Shown here in pieces: positions 47,201 to 53,764 of a stretch of 64,000 nt of DNA. The notes under the pieces were generated by a model, which was not told where the DNA came from, ran no database searches, and saw only the letters and a list, made by a program, of their open reading frames with translations. How positions within the stretch are numbered: position 1 is the first letter of the stretch; the number at the start of each line of letters is the position of its first letter. Made by a program: the position numbers and the translations under genes. This DNA is from Pedobacter cryoconitis (GTDB lineage Bacteria > Bacteroidota > Bacteroidia > Sphingobacteriales > Sphingobacteriaceae): the NCBI RefSeq assembly GCF_001590605.1, contig NZ_CP014504.1, positions 5,394,001 through 5,458,000 on the forward strand, read 5' to 3'.

Positions 47201-48176
47201 AGTTGGCGGCACGGCACCTTATACTTATGTGGCTACAGGATTGCCTCCAGGATTAAACTTTGATCCGGTAACCAGAGTAATCTCAGGAACCCCAACATTA
47301 GGAGGAAGCTTCCCGGTAGTGGTAACTGTAACTGACGGAAACGGCCTGACCGCAACCAATACTTATACCATTAATGTTACCGTACCAGCATCAGCAGTAG
47401 GAGATGCCATAAGCTGCGGAGGAAGTCCGGTTACTTTAACTGTAACCAATGTACTGACAGGAGTGACTTATAACTGGTATAACACGCCAACAGGTGGAAG
47501 CGTGTTGTTCACTGGGCCAGCCTTCCTGACACCTGCAATCACTGCAACGACAATCTTCTATGTGGAAGCGATTTCGGGAACAGCGAGCAGTGGCAGAATT
47601 GCAGTCAATGTAACTGTTGCAGCAGCACTTTCATCGCCAGTAGTAACGGTGAAATCAAGTACACTGAGCAGTATCACTTTTGGCTGGAACGACGTTCCTG
47701 GAGCAACCAGTTACGAAGTATCAATGGATGGAGGAACAACCTGGACCAGTCCAAGTTCAGGAGCTGCGGGTACTGCACATCTGATCTCAGGACTTCCGGC
47801 AAACACTACCATTAAACTGATGGTGAGAGCAAAAGGAAATACAACTTGTCAAACCAGTACCGCGGGCAGTGTAACAGGTACTGTTATAGATAGAATAGTG
47901 CCTAATGATATATTCATTCCGAATACATTCACGCCAAATGGAGATGGTAAAAATGATATCTTCTATGTCCATGGAAACGCAATTGCTAAAATGAGAATGT
48001 GCGTCTATAATCAGTGGGGACAATTCATCTTTGAATCATTGCAGCAGCAAGTAGGATGGGATGGTTCATACAGAGGACAAATGCAACCGAACGGGGTATA
48101 TGTGTACTATGTTGAAGTCACCCTCACAGACGGCTCTACAGCTATGAGAAAAGGAACAATAACCATTTTAAGATAA
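38250..48176 (+). CDS. Giant T9SS type-B surface protein with Ig-like repeats
   Basis: 3308 residues with a signal peptide (ending RSYAQ, about 33). About nine He_PIG-type putative Ig repeats are seen (pattern LPxGLxxxxxTGxISGTPT). About 16 CHU_C-associated Ig-like repeats are also seen (TYxWYxxAxGGxxLFTGxxFTTPxLTATTxYYVEA-like, each about 75-85 residues). A different domain of about 150 residues recurs at about 228-387, 1090-1240, 1502-1652 and 1922-2073, and loosely at 34-225. A fibronectin-III module (about 3127-3205) precedes the gliding-motility C-terminal domain (about 3219-3308; IPNTFTPNGDGKNDIF, NQWGQFIFES), which directs T9SS export and attachment. It is likely an adhesin. PorP/SprF and PorE genes follow. 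Confidence 0.93.
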   Translation: MKYTSTPRILKKYLCLLVSILAITLFGTRSYAQTKNYATVTPSTGIASYNIGSDNPNSNPGNVASVDNPENAILQPPGAPATLNARYVSLLGLGYEGEAYIQLKYGSPLIAGKTTYVRFDQPTSNGLNLDLLGIVGDLTGLFSKRIVQIDAYSGATAGSSGTIIPATNVSATVVTDVNGKTYFAVTSSVAYNSLRIRLRVRSNTLSISLGSSINMNVYPAFNYDPDNCSSSIFTNVAATGLNVSLTSLVSNPQNAIDGNLNTFSQLQAGVVTLGSSVSQTIYLNGLSSATDVAKVVFSQGGSVLSVNVLKTITVQAFNGNTAVGNVNSLGNLINLDLLGLFTNNTQVPVFFTPGAPFDRIKVTLDNGLAIGGNLLAGGLNIHEAQRTVPKPLFDGVAGNAQILCGGGTLTLTPQSPDAGYTYNFYKKVGPNGPRTVAIGVTANVLTEPGLAAGVYTYYVAAQKTGCVAESDLDSVVVTVKPTLLFTATPLSNGTVGKVYTKQINPATSGTGPYTYAIAPGSALPLGLTMTSAGLISGTPTAAAAATTFSLIATDAGGCKATAVHTLTITGTLTLPTSILPNGIVNKVYPNTQLPTPTGGSTPYTYTATNLPPGVTLDPATGLFTGTPTTAGTYVIPVTVTDADNNSVTTPYTIIVRSPLVLTASTLSDGTNGMPYTPQIIPSATGGSGILTYSAVNLPAGLSFDPVTRAITGTPTQSGTFTFPVTVTDNENNTTTLNYTLTVRDALALGSVVFPEGAVNVIYPTQTIPDATGGTGPYTYAGLNLPPGLTFDPLTKTVSGTPAQSGTFTLSIKVTDAVNRTITVPYTLKVAGALILPTATLANGQVGAVYTSPSLPAVAGGTSPYTYTIAANQLPAGLSFDPSTRVISGTPTAGGNYTLTMKVTDNAGNTTSTDYALNITVDAPVVAGVTICSGNSATLTIDNLTNGVTYNFYSSTGNTPLGTGTTFTTPALTVTTTYFTEAVSGTAVSARIPVTVNVNPAPDAPAVLINSVTISSGQTATLQATATSGSTIKWYAAATGGIELASGGTFTTPPLTGNATYYAGTSNSFGCTSATRVPVAVSVINGTVNPNCYAATKQESGITGGLLCIACAILDPANSTDADLTNYTRISLPAGIGTTGYQRLIFQNPGAATDSIRLDLEIPSGLLDLSVLGGTTINVMNGTTVVSSYPLNSSLIHLSLLGGNRFKASVVAGGVYDRVEVKVNALLSALINVYIYGADVVAPNPTIVTGNQTICSGSTATLQVAPIAGTTIVWYSAATGGTILSTENIFTTPPLTATTIYYVQVSKNGCANETRLPVTVTVTTGLTSPVLATVVPVCTGLPATLSVDSPIAGITYKWYADATGGTALFTGTVFTTPALTIATTYYVEATNGSCVSATRTAANITVNARPVTPQITTAMTTVAQGQRVILTGTSAENNVTFNWYTDAAATTPVFTGATYLTPPLTATTTFYLDAISTVTGCASSTRVQQTITVVPTGTPIPVGCEGPISQTNGVGGLASILARVDNPELSIDGDQQTGSTLAIPIGIGSNVYQKAVFAGLSNVGDTVRVLLNSPGQLLSLSLVPSVTVTTYQGNTSNNDGVAINNPIINLQLLSGGTQALLTFVPAAQFDGVEVKLNSGLVGALTAINFNYAKRTAQAPVVASADVTACLNAPATLAVPAPQPGIIYKWYDAAGTYLGNDGATFTTPAITATTKFFVEASRGGCGSSRTQVNVTVSPAPLTPLLLAPSQSTCAGSSIQIKVQSPQAGVTYNWYKAGVLVPGQTTSIFTDVVTADVTYEVEAVNNCGTTSVKAAVAVTVGILTPPVLTPAAVTINSGEKAVLIANSSTTGLTYHWYGADPAVVPGTPELSTLANGANGMFATDPLTATTTFYVTAEGTAGTCISAAASVVVTVNTITPNPGSVPCEGATVAQATEVNGPALFAGVANPAFAADDDATTSSSLFIPVGLGNSYVSQRVGFVGLSTPGDQVKLSLTQTGALLTLGIANSITVTTYKNGISNNDEKNITDPQFNLNIISGNKDATIMFTPGTTFDAVELKLKSGLAGLLTSVNLNYAQRIIAPPTVVATAVSACEGSAATLAVSNPVTGVTYTWYDSSGAVASNDATFSTPTTLTAGTYIYTVNATRGTCAGLVSTTVTVIITGAAPAAVPATGNPATTCLNTPVTLRVDPVTGVTYNWYDALTAGNLIASNTNSFITPTSLPAGTTTYYVEASNGNSCGNALARTPIAITINPDATAADITVSGAENSVCVGTGAVLTATSTLTNPVFTWYKDAALSDAVFTGATFNVPSVTATTNYYVTVKADTKCANAAGMAKVVTLTVNPPATAADITVTGIPVSTCAGDQVTLTASSATVSNPLFIWYKDAALTIVAQTGATFVATASATTTLYYVTVQGTNKCKNAAADAKVVTLVVNPPATASDINVNGVPAILCSGSGTILTASSLTVVNPVFTWHTDAALMNPVFTGDVFNVPALTTSKTYYVTVQGLNKCRNLGGQALAITLNVNAPLNFAGKALNDGSTINPYSVQIDPATGGTAPYTYALASSSTLPAGLTLSSAGLISGTPTTAGNYTFTINASDSKGCSTAGVFTLNIGTTAVLSLPAAILPDGQVGTAYPVQTLPAAIGGTTPYTYVATGLPAGLSFDPATRNITGTPTIGGMFTVTMTVTDGNNRNASANYSLNVIVPAPIVADGSNCGGSRVTLVVTNAVPAITYNWFADATARIPIFTGTSFQTPAITVNMIYYVEGLAGITSTRVAVNVNLKSPASSADITITGIPSVVCGGSGASLTASSATVSNPVFTWYTDAALTTAVFTGAVYNTPVLTTNTTYYVTVQGPNTCESSSATAKTVVLTVNPALMFNGATLAGASTSTTYSAQIGSATGGTPGYTYSLQSGSTLPAGLSLSSAGLLTGTPTTAGNYAFAVTATDSKGCTAVAAFVLGVGSSTQMTLPPATLPDGQVGSSYTPQTLPGVVGGTAPYTYVATGLPPGLNFDPVTRVISGTPTLGGSFPVVVTVTDGNGLTATNTYTINVTVPASAVGDAISCGGSPVTLTVTNVLTGVTYNWYNTPTGGSVLFTGPAFLTPAITATTIFYVEAISGTASSGRIAVNVTVAAALSSPVVTVKSSTLSSITFGWNDVPGATSYEVSMDGGTTWTSPSSGAAGTAHLISGLPANTTIKLMVRAKGNTTCQTSTAGSVTGTVIDRIVPNDIFIPNTFTPNGDGKNDIFYVHGNAIAKMRMCVYNQWGQFIFESLQQQVGWDGSYRGQMQPNGVYVYYVEVTLTDGSTAMRKGTITILR

Positions 48177-48205
48177 CAGACCCATTAACCTGAAATATAA
48201 ATAAC

Positions 48206-49201
48206 ATGAAGAAACTATCAAAAATCATCGTCTTGGGCTTGTTGTGCATTACGGGAGCTTCGAAGGTTAGTGCGCAAATCGATCCTCACTTTTCACAATA
48301 TTATGCCAATCCATTATGGCTTAACCCGGGTTTAACCGGGGTCATCGATGGAGATTACAGGGTATCAGTAAATGCCAAACAACAATGGGGGTCAGTCTCC
48401 AATTCTTACCTCACAGCAGGCGCCTCATTTGATATGGCGCCTACTAAAAACCTTGCTTTTGGAGGGATGATCCTGAATCAGAATGCAGGAGATGTGAGTT
48501 ATAATTACCTGAACGCTCTGGCTTCAGCTGCTTACAGGATCCGTTTTGGCCGTGCAGGTTTAAGCATGATTAACTTTGGTTTGCAGGCAGGGGTCTTAAA
48601 CAAGAGCTTTGATCCTTCCAAAGTTACATTGGGAAGTCAGTTTAACTCTGGATCCGGGTACGATCCAGGTTTACCATTCAATGAAAATTTCACAGCCAGT
48701 AATACATTGGTGCCAGATGTCAATGTGGGGGCCATGTACTTTGATGGAAGCGGAGACAAGCGTGTCAATGTATTTGCAGGAGTTGCAGCCAATCACCTGA
48801 CCAGACCGATTGACCGTTTCCTTGGAAATGAGGTCAGAATACCTATTCGCTATACCGCGCATGGTGGTGCCCGTGTTAAAGTAAGTGATGTATTTGATAT
48901 TACGCCCAATGGACTTTATATGAAACAAGGGAATGCGCATGAAACTTCGGTTGGCGCTTATGGCCAATTCTATGTCAATCCGGAAGCTGACCTGATGTTT
49001 GGATCCAATTACCGTTTTGAAGATGCTGCGATAGCTTTCTTTGGGCTGCACCTGAAAAATATGACTTTCGGAGTGAGTTATGACTTTAATACTTCAGGGC
49101 TTAACCGTGCATCAGGAAGTAAAGGTGGATTTGAATTGTCAATATCCTTTACCAGCCGCAAGGGAATTGCAGGCCCTAACTTCTTTTGTCCACGCTTATA
49201 A
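48206..49201 (+). CDS. PorP/SprF-family T9SS outer-membrane protein
   Basis: 331 residues with a signal peptide (cleavage after KVSAQ). It has the family start IDPHFSQYYANPLWLNPGLTG and a beta-barrel pattern, ending FTSRKGIAGPNFFCPRL. PorP/SprF-like proteins pair with type-B T9SS cargo and are often encoded next to it. It starts 29 bp after the giant adhesin stop and 9 bp before the PorE-type gene, so the three form an operon. Confidence 0.93.
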   Translation: MKKLSKIIVLGLLCITGASKVSAQIDPHFSQYYANPLWLNPGLTGVIDGDYRVSVNAKQQWGSVSNSYLTAGASFDMAPTKNLAFGGMILNQNAGDVSYNYLNALASAAYRIRFGRAGLSMINFGLQAGVLNKSFDPSKVTLGSQFNSGSGYDPGLPFNENFTASNTLVPDVNVGAMYFDGSGDKRVNVFAGVAANHLTRPIDRFLGNEVRIPIRYTAHGGARVKVSDVFDITPNGLYMKQGNAHETSVGAYGQFYVNPEADLMFGSNYRFEDAAIAFFGLHLKNMTFGVSYDFNTSGLNRASGSKGGFELSISFTSRKGIAGPNFFCPRL

Positions 49202-49210
49202 CCCACAAAT

Positions 49211-51214
49211 ATGAAACCTCTCAGACTATTGCTTTTGATCTGTTTACTAAGTACAGGAGCAAAGGCCCAATATGTAGCCAATAATAAAAGAATTGCTGAT
49301 GTGTATTTCCAGAATAAGGATTATTACGCAGCAGCCGAATATTATAAAAAAGCACTGAATATTTCAACCGATACCACAGGATTCGTTGTGCCTTATGCTT
49401 TTGAGGCTAAGGTAAAAAAAGAGAGTCCAAAGCGTCCTGAATATGAATATTGTGTTTTTCAGTTGGCGTCTTCACTCCGCCTTTATAAGGACTTCAGGGG
49501 AGCGGAAGCCTGGTACGCCGTTGCCAGAAACTTCAACGACCCTAAGTACGTCTTAAGCATATTCTATTTCGGAGAAAGTCAGCGTTCCAATCAAAAATTC
49601 AATGATGCGATCATTTCTTTTAAAGAGTTCTTAACTAAATATAAGCCGAATGATGACTATACGGAGAAAGCGAAGCTTGAAATTGCTTCCTGTAATTTCG
49701 CCTTGTATGAAATGCGATATCCGCGCTTATATAAATTCAGTAAACTGCTGAATCAAATTAATGATCAGGGTTCTAATTATACCCCATTGCTGATGAACAA
49801 TAACTTCTATTTTACTTCGTCCAGACCTGTTGCGGTAGGTAATAAAACGCAGACCGTGAAGGATAGCAAGCTGAAGACTAAAGTTATCAAATCAGAGAAC
49901 CCTTTTATCAATGCAATTTATTCAGCTTCTGGCGGCCCATTAAGAACATCGACTACAGTGCAAAAAATAGGTGCGCCAGAAAAAGGCAAAGAATTCGCGG
50001 CTCCGGCATTCAGTCCTAACGGAAGGGTGATGTATTTGACGAGCTGGAGTGGGGCAGGTAATAGAAAGATATACCAGGTCAATGTTTCCAGAGGTACCGG
50101 AGAGGTCTGGGCAGCACCAAAGGTGTTAGGCACTGAGGTAAATGTGGAAGGCTTCAATTCGATGCAGCCTTTTGTAACTAAAGACGGAAAATATCTTATT
50201 TTCTCTTCAGACAGACCTGGTGGATTGGGTAAGTATGATCTTTGGTATTGCAAACTTCGTAGTGACGGTACTTTGAGTGAAGCTTCCAATATGGGCAATA
50301 CAATCAATTCTAAGGAGAATGAAGAAGCGCCTTATTACAATGCCCGGACTAAAAAAATACTGTTCAGCAGTAATGGAAGAGTAGGGATGGGTGGACTGGA
50401 TTTCTATGAAAGTTCGGGTGATTTCGGTACTTGGTCTGAGCCGAGAAACTTAGGATTCCCATTTAACTCCTCAAAGGATGATGCTTATTTTACCCCTGTT
50501 GATAGTGAAGATAGTGAAGGGTATATCAGCTCTGACAGAGAATCGGTATGTTGTCTGGAGATCTTTCATGTTAAAAAAGATTTTCTTACTGTAGAGGGAA
50601 CAGTCTTAGATTGTAAAACCAATTCACCACTGGATAGTGCGGTGGTTACCTTGAGTGATTCTATACAATTCATAAAAGTGATTACCGGGTCAGATGGTAA
50701 ATACAGGTTCAAGGTCAATTCTAATCGTCAGTTAACATTAAAGACAGAGAAGAACCTTTATTTCAGAAAAGTGCTGAATTATAGTTATGATGAACTGGCT
50801 AAATTAGATACGCTTTTGAATCCGAGGATCTGTCTGGATGGTTTCATCATTAATAAACCGGTTATTCTGGAGAATATCTTATATGACTTCAATAGCACTA
50901 AGCTTAATCCTGCATCAGAAACTATACTGGATAAACTCTACCAGAAACTGGTTGACAATGAGACCTTGGAAATTGAATTGAGTGCACATACTGATAATGT
51001 AGGTAAGGCTGCTTACAATGTGAAACTTTCAGAAAGAAGAGCGCAGTCCTGTGTAGATTATCTGGTGGGCAAGGGAATTGCTGCCAGCAGAATAACAAGC
51101 AAGGGTTATGGTTTTAGTAAACCCATTGCGCCAAATCAGCTGCCAAGTGGAAAGGATAATCCGCAGGGACGTCAGCTGAACAGAAGGACTGAATTTAAGG
51201 TTACCAAACAATAA
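49211..51214 (+). CDS. PorE-type protein: TPR, beta-propeller, CarboxypepD-like and OmpA domains
   Basis: 667 residues with a signal peptide (ending GAKAQ, 20). An N-terminal TPR-like region (about 25-165; YFQNKDYYAAAEYYKKAL) comes first. WD40/PD40-type propeller blades (about 190-430) include FSPNGRVMYLTSWS and KYLIFSSDRPGGLGKYDLW. A carboxypeptidase-regulatory-like domain (about 455-525) follows. The OmpA C-terminal domain (about 555-667; LSAHTDNVGKAAYN, NRRTEFKV) binds peptidoglycan. PorE-type proteins anchor T9SS components to the cell wall. It is the last gene of the adhesin operon. Confidence 0.93.
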   Translation: MKPLRLLLLICLLSTGAKAQYVANNKRIADVYFQNKDYYAAAEYYKKALNISTDTTGFVVPYAFEAKVKKESPKRPEYEYCVFQLASSLRLYKDFRGAEAWYAVARNFNDPKYVLSIFYFGESQRSNQKFNDAIISFKEFLTKYKPNDDYTEKAKLEIASCNFALYEMRYPRLYKFSKLLNQINDQGSNYTPLLMNNNFYFTSSRPVAVGNKTQTVKDSKLKTKVIKSENPFINAIYSASGGPLRTSTTVQKIGAPEKGKEFAAPAFSPNGRVMYLTSWSGAGNRKIYQVNVSRGTGEVWAAPKVLGTEVNVEGFNSMQPFVTKDGKYLIFSSDRPGGLGKYDLWYCKLRSDGTLSEASNMGNTINSKENEEAPYYNARTKKILFSSNGRVGMGGLDFYESSGDFGTWSEPRNLGFPFNSSKDDAYFTPVDSEDSEGYISSDRESVCCLEIFHVKKDFLTVEGTVLDCKTNSPLDSAVVTLSDSIQFIKVITGSDGKYRFKVNSNRQLTLKTEKNLYFRKVLNYSYDELAKLDTLLNPRICLDGFIINKPVILENILYDFNSTKLNPASETILDKLYQKLVDNETLEIELSAHTDNVGKAAYNVKLSERRAQSCVDYLVGKGIAASRITSKGYGFSKPIAPNQLPSGKDNPQGRQLNRRTEFKVTKQ

Positions 51215-51220
51215 ATACTC

Positions 51221-51260
51221 AAAGCCTGCCTTGAATGATGAATTCAGGCAGGCTCTTTTA
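51221..51260. terminator. Bidirectional terminator overlapping the end of the response-regulator gene
   Basis: AGCCTGCCT-TGAAT pairs with ATTCA-GGCAGGCT (one-base bulge), followed by CTTTT on the plus strand. The last codons and the TGA (51244-51246) of the minus-strand regulator gene lie in the right arm. Confidence 0.75.
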
Positions 51261-51612
51261 ATAGCTGCTTTAGCTTATTCAGCAGCACTGCCATCTCAAA
51301 TGGTTTTTCCAGATAAGCATCTGCCAATAAATTTTCCCGCATGATATAGTCTTCAGAAAAGCCACCTGAGATTAACATAACCGGTAAGTGAGCAGTAGCT
51401 GGCCTGATCCGGATTTCTTTGAAAATTGCTCTTCCATCCATTCCGTCGAGTCTGATATCCATCAGGATAATGTCTGGCCTGAACTCTTCAATAATCCTGA
51501 AAACCGGCCTTCCGTTCATCAATGGAAAAACCTTATACTTATTCTCTTCGAGAACCATTTGAATGACTTCCAGTAAATCCGGATCGTCTTCTACAACTAG
51601 TATTCTATTCAT
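51244..51612 (-). CDS. Single-domain response regulator (CheY-like)
   Basis: 122 residues from the ATG at 51612 (MNRILVVEDDPDLLEV), chosen because it matches the canonical receiver start. The phospho-acceptor is in IILMDIRLDGMDG (about Asp52), the conserved Thr/Ser region is PVMLISGG, and the lysine is in YLEKPFEM. There is no output domain. The partner kinase is not in the immediate neighbourhood. Confidence 0.9.
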   Translation of the reverse strand: MNRILVVEDDPDLLEVIQMVLEENKYKVFPLMNGRPVFRIIEEFRPDIILMDIRLDGMDGRAIFKEIRIRPATAHLPVMLISGGFSEDYIMRENLLADAYLEKPFEMAVLLNKLKQLLKEPA

Positions 51613-51697
51613 AATTTTAAAAAACATCCTGAACAAACAGAGTGCCATGATTAGCAGAAAGAATTGATACTTTTGTTTTATTATTTATAAAAGACAC

Positions 51698-51886
51698 ATG
51701 CAGCCCAAAGAACAAATAGAAGCGATTGCTAATACCTTACTCCCTAGTTTCATACCGAAAGATAATCAGGAAACGACGTTATCTTTTCATTTTACTTTAC
51801 CTCCTGACAATAGCTATAAAGTTTTCTTTGAAAAAGATGCCAAGGCAAAATGGCAGTTTATACGCTATGAAGAAGCGGAGCGTTAA
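51698..51886 (+). CDS. Small hypothetical protein
   Basis: 62 residues (MQPKEQIEAIANTLLPSFIP at the start; FHFTLPPDNSYKVFFEKD in the middle). It is soluble and unrecognised. The start lies in the divergent gap with the response regulator, and it is 65 bp upstream of the alcohol dehydrogenase gene on the same strand. Confidence 0.55.
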   Translation: MQPKEQIEAIANTLLPSFIPKDNQETTLSFHFTLPPDNSYKVFFEKDAKAKWQFIRYEEAER

Positions 51887-51951
51887 GAGATAAGATTAAA
51901 GCGTTTAATTCACAAATTTTAAAACAGTTCAGGCTTATTAACCTTAGAGAT

Positions 51952-53112
51952 ATGTTGAATTTCGAATTTAAGAATCCGGTAAAAATAATATTCGGTAAGG
52001 GACAGATTGTAAAGATCAGTCAGGAGATCCCGGAAAATGCAAAAATTTTATTGCTTTATGGTGGAGGGAGTATCAAGTCGAATGGTATCTATGATCAGGT
52101 GATGTCAGCGCTTAAAGGCTTTGATGTAACTGAGTTCGGTGGTATTCCGGCAAATCCTGAATATGAAGTACTGATACAGGCATTGAAAGTAATCAAAGAT
52201 AAGCAGATTACTTATTTGCTTGCCGTTGGTGGTGGTTCAGTTATCGATGGTACGAAATTTCTTTCTGCTGCGGCTTTGTATCAGGGAGAGGAGCCTTGGG
52301 ATATCTTAAAAAATAAGATAAGAACGGATAAAGGGATGCCTTTTGGGACAGTGCTGACTTTACCGGCTACAGGTTCAGAAATGAATTCTGGTGCGGTGAT
52401 TACAAGAGCAGATACGCAGGAGAAATTCGGAATGGGCGGACCTGGTTTGTTCCCTGAATTCTCTATACTTGATCCTTTGGTTGTAAAATCTGTTCCGCAA
52501 CGGCAATTGGCTAATGGGATTACAGATGCGTTTACGCACGTACTGGAGCAATATATGACCTATCCTGCACAGGCATTTTTACAGGACAGGTTTGCGGAAG
52601 GCATTATGCAGACATTGATAGAAATAGCACCGAGAATACAGCAGGATCCATCAGATTATGAGGTTGCAGCTAACTTTATGTGGTGCTGTACAATGGCTTT
52701 AAATGGACTGATTCAGAAGGGGGTACCTACGGATTGGTCTGTACATGCCATTGGCCATGAACTGACGGCATTGTTTGGTATTGATCATGCAAGGACGCTT
52801 GCAATTATTGTACCCAGGCATTATAGGTATAATTTTGAGCAGAAGAAGGAAAAACTTGCACAGTATGCAGAGCGGATCTGGGGCATTCAGGAGGGAACGG
52901 TTGATGAAAAAGCTGGCTTGGCTATCACCAGAACGGAATCTTTTTTCCATTCCTTAGGTATTGATACCATGCTTTCTCAATATACGGATGATTATGAAGG
53001 GACTGCAGAGAAAATTGAAGAGCGGTTTACCGAAAGAGGATGGTTAGGTTTAGGAGAACATAAAAGCATTAAGCCCGGGGATGTCAGACAGATCGTTGCG
53101 TTAAGTTATTAG
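51952..53112 (+). CDS. Iron-containing alcohol dehydrogenase, YqhD-like
   Basis: 386 residues. The N-terminal dinucleotide-binding half has LLLYGGGSIKSNG (about 34) and LLAVGGGSVIDGTKFLS (about 90). The catalytic half has the metal ligands in ITDAFTHVLEQY (Asp and His, about 190) and HAIGHELTALFGIDHAR (two His, about 265-280), plus TLPATGSEMNSGAV. YqhD is an NADPH-dependent aldehyde reductase active on lipid-peroxidation aldehydes; that role is likely but the substrate is not shown. A strong terminator follows. Confidence 0.93.
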   Translation: MLNFEFKNPVKIIFGKGQIVKISQEIPENAKILLLYGGGSIKSNGIYDQVMSALKGFDVTEFGGIPANPEYEVLIQALKVIKDKQITYLLAVGGGSVIDGTKFLSAAALYQGEEPWDILKNKIRTDKGMPFGTVLTLPATGSEMNSGAVITRADTQEKFGMGGPGLFPEFSILDPLVVKSVPQRQLANGITDAFTHVLEQYMTYPAQAFLQDRFAEGIMQTLIEIAPRIQQDPSDYEVAANFMWCCTMALNGLIQKGVPTDWSVHAIGHELTALFGIDHARTLAIIVPRHYRYNFEQKKEKLAQYAERIWGIQEGTVDEKAGLAITRTESFFHSLGIDTMLSQYTDDYEGTAEKIEERFTERGWLGLGEHKSIKPGDVRQIVALSY

Positions 53113-53124
53113 TACTTAAGAGTC

Positions 53125-53173
53125 TTACACCAAACAGGAATATAATTGTACTCCTGTTTGGTGTAACATTTTT
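53125..53173 (+). terminator. Terminator after the yqhD-like gene
   Basis: TTACACCAAACAGGA (53125-53139) pairs perfectly over 15 bp with TCCTGTTTGGTGTAA (53152-53166), followed by CATTTTTTT. Confidence 0.9.
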
Positions 53174-53249
53174 TTGACAAAATATTTTAAAAGGGTATGG
53201 TAATTGTATAGGTTCGCAGGTATAAGTTATACAAGTAATAAATAACACA

Positions 53250-53753
53250 TTGGAGAATACATTTGGAAGGAATATAATTCCACAGAATGAAGAGGCGCGT
53301 TTAGAGAACTTAAAAAAGTATAAAATTCTGTATACCAAATCAGAGCCGATCTTTGATCAGCTGGCAGCTGTTACAGCAACCATGTTAAAGGTCCCTTTGG
53401 CGATGATCAACTTTGTTGATAAGGACCATGTCTGGACAAAGGCTGATCAGCAGGGTGATTCAGGTAGTGAGGTAGAAAGGGGCACAAGTCTTTGTTCACT
53501 GGCTATCCTGAGGGATGAGCTGACGGTTTTTGAGGATGCGCTGATAGAACCTTGTCTGATGTCAAATCCTCTGGTAGTAGGTGAATTCGGTCTTAGGTTT
53601 TATGCTGCAGTACCGATTACAACTTCAGAAGGTTTTAATATTGGGGCGGTCTGTATTGTAGATAAAAAGGTCAGGAAATTCACTCCTGCAGATAGGAAAA
53701 AACTGGAGTGGGTGGCTCAGCTTATCCAGCTTGAAATAGAAAAGAGAGCTTAA
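53250..53753 (+). CDS. GAF-domain protein (TTG start)
   Basis: 167 residues if translation begins at the TTG at 53250. That start keeps the usual N-terminal segment of this family (NEEARLENLKKYKIL...EPIFDQLAAVTA); the first in-frame ATG would cut into the domain. The GAF fold covers most of the protein: LAMINFVDKDHVWTKA (about 48-63), RGTSLCSLAI (about 76) and IGAVCIVDKK (about 130). Free-standing GAF proteins of this kind sense small ligands or redox state; no partner is evident. It is convergent with the S8 protease gene, 11 bp apart. Confidence 0.85.
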   Translation: MENTFGRNIIPQNEEARLENLKKYKILYTKSEPIFDQLAAVTATMLKVPLAMINFVDKDHVWTKADQQGDSGSEVERGTSLCSLAILRDELTVFEDALIEPCLMSNPLVVGEFGLRFYAAVPITTSEGFNIGAVCIVDKKVRKFTPADRKKLEWVAQLIQLEIEKRA

Positions 53754-53764
53754 CCTTTTCACCA

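Noticed and set aside
38393..47217. Several antisense open frames of 65-105 codons over the giant adhesin gene
   Set aside because: They arise from the repetitive Thr/Ala/Gly-rich coding sequence and show no start context, signals or family features.
38250..48176. CRISPR-like or tandem-repeat array suggested by the repeated DNA in the adhesin gene
   Set aside because: The repeats are in frame, diverged and encode Ig-like modules; there is no repeat-spacer structure.
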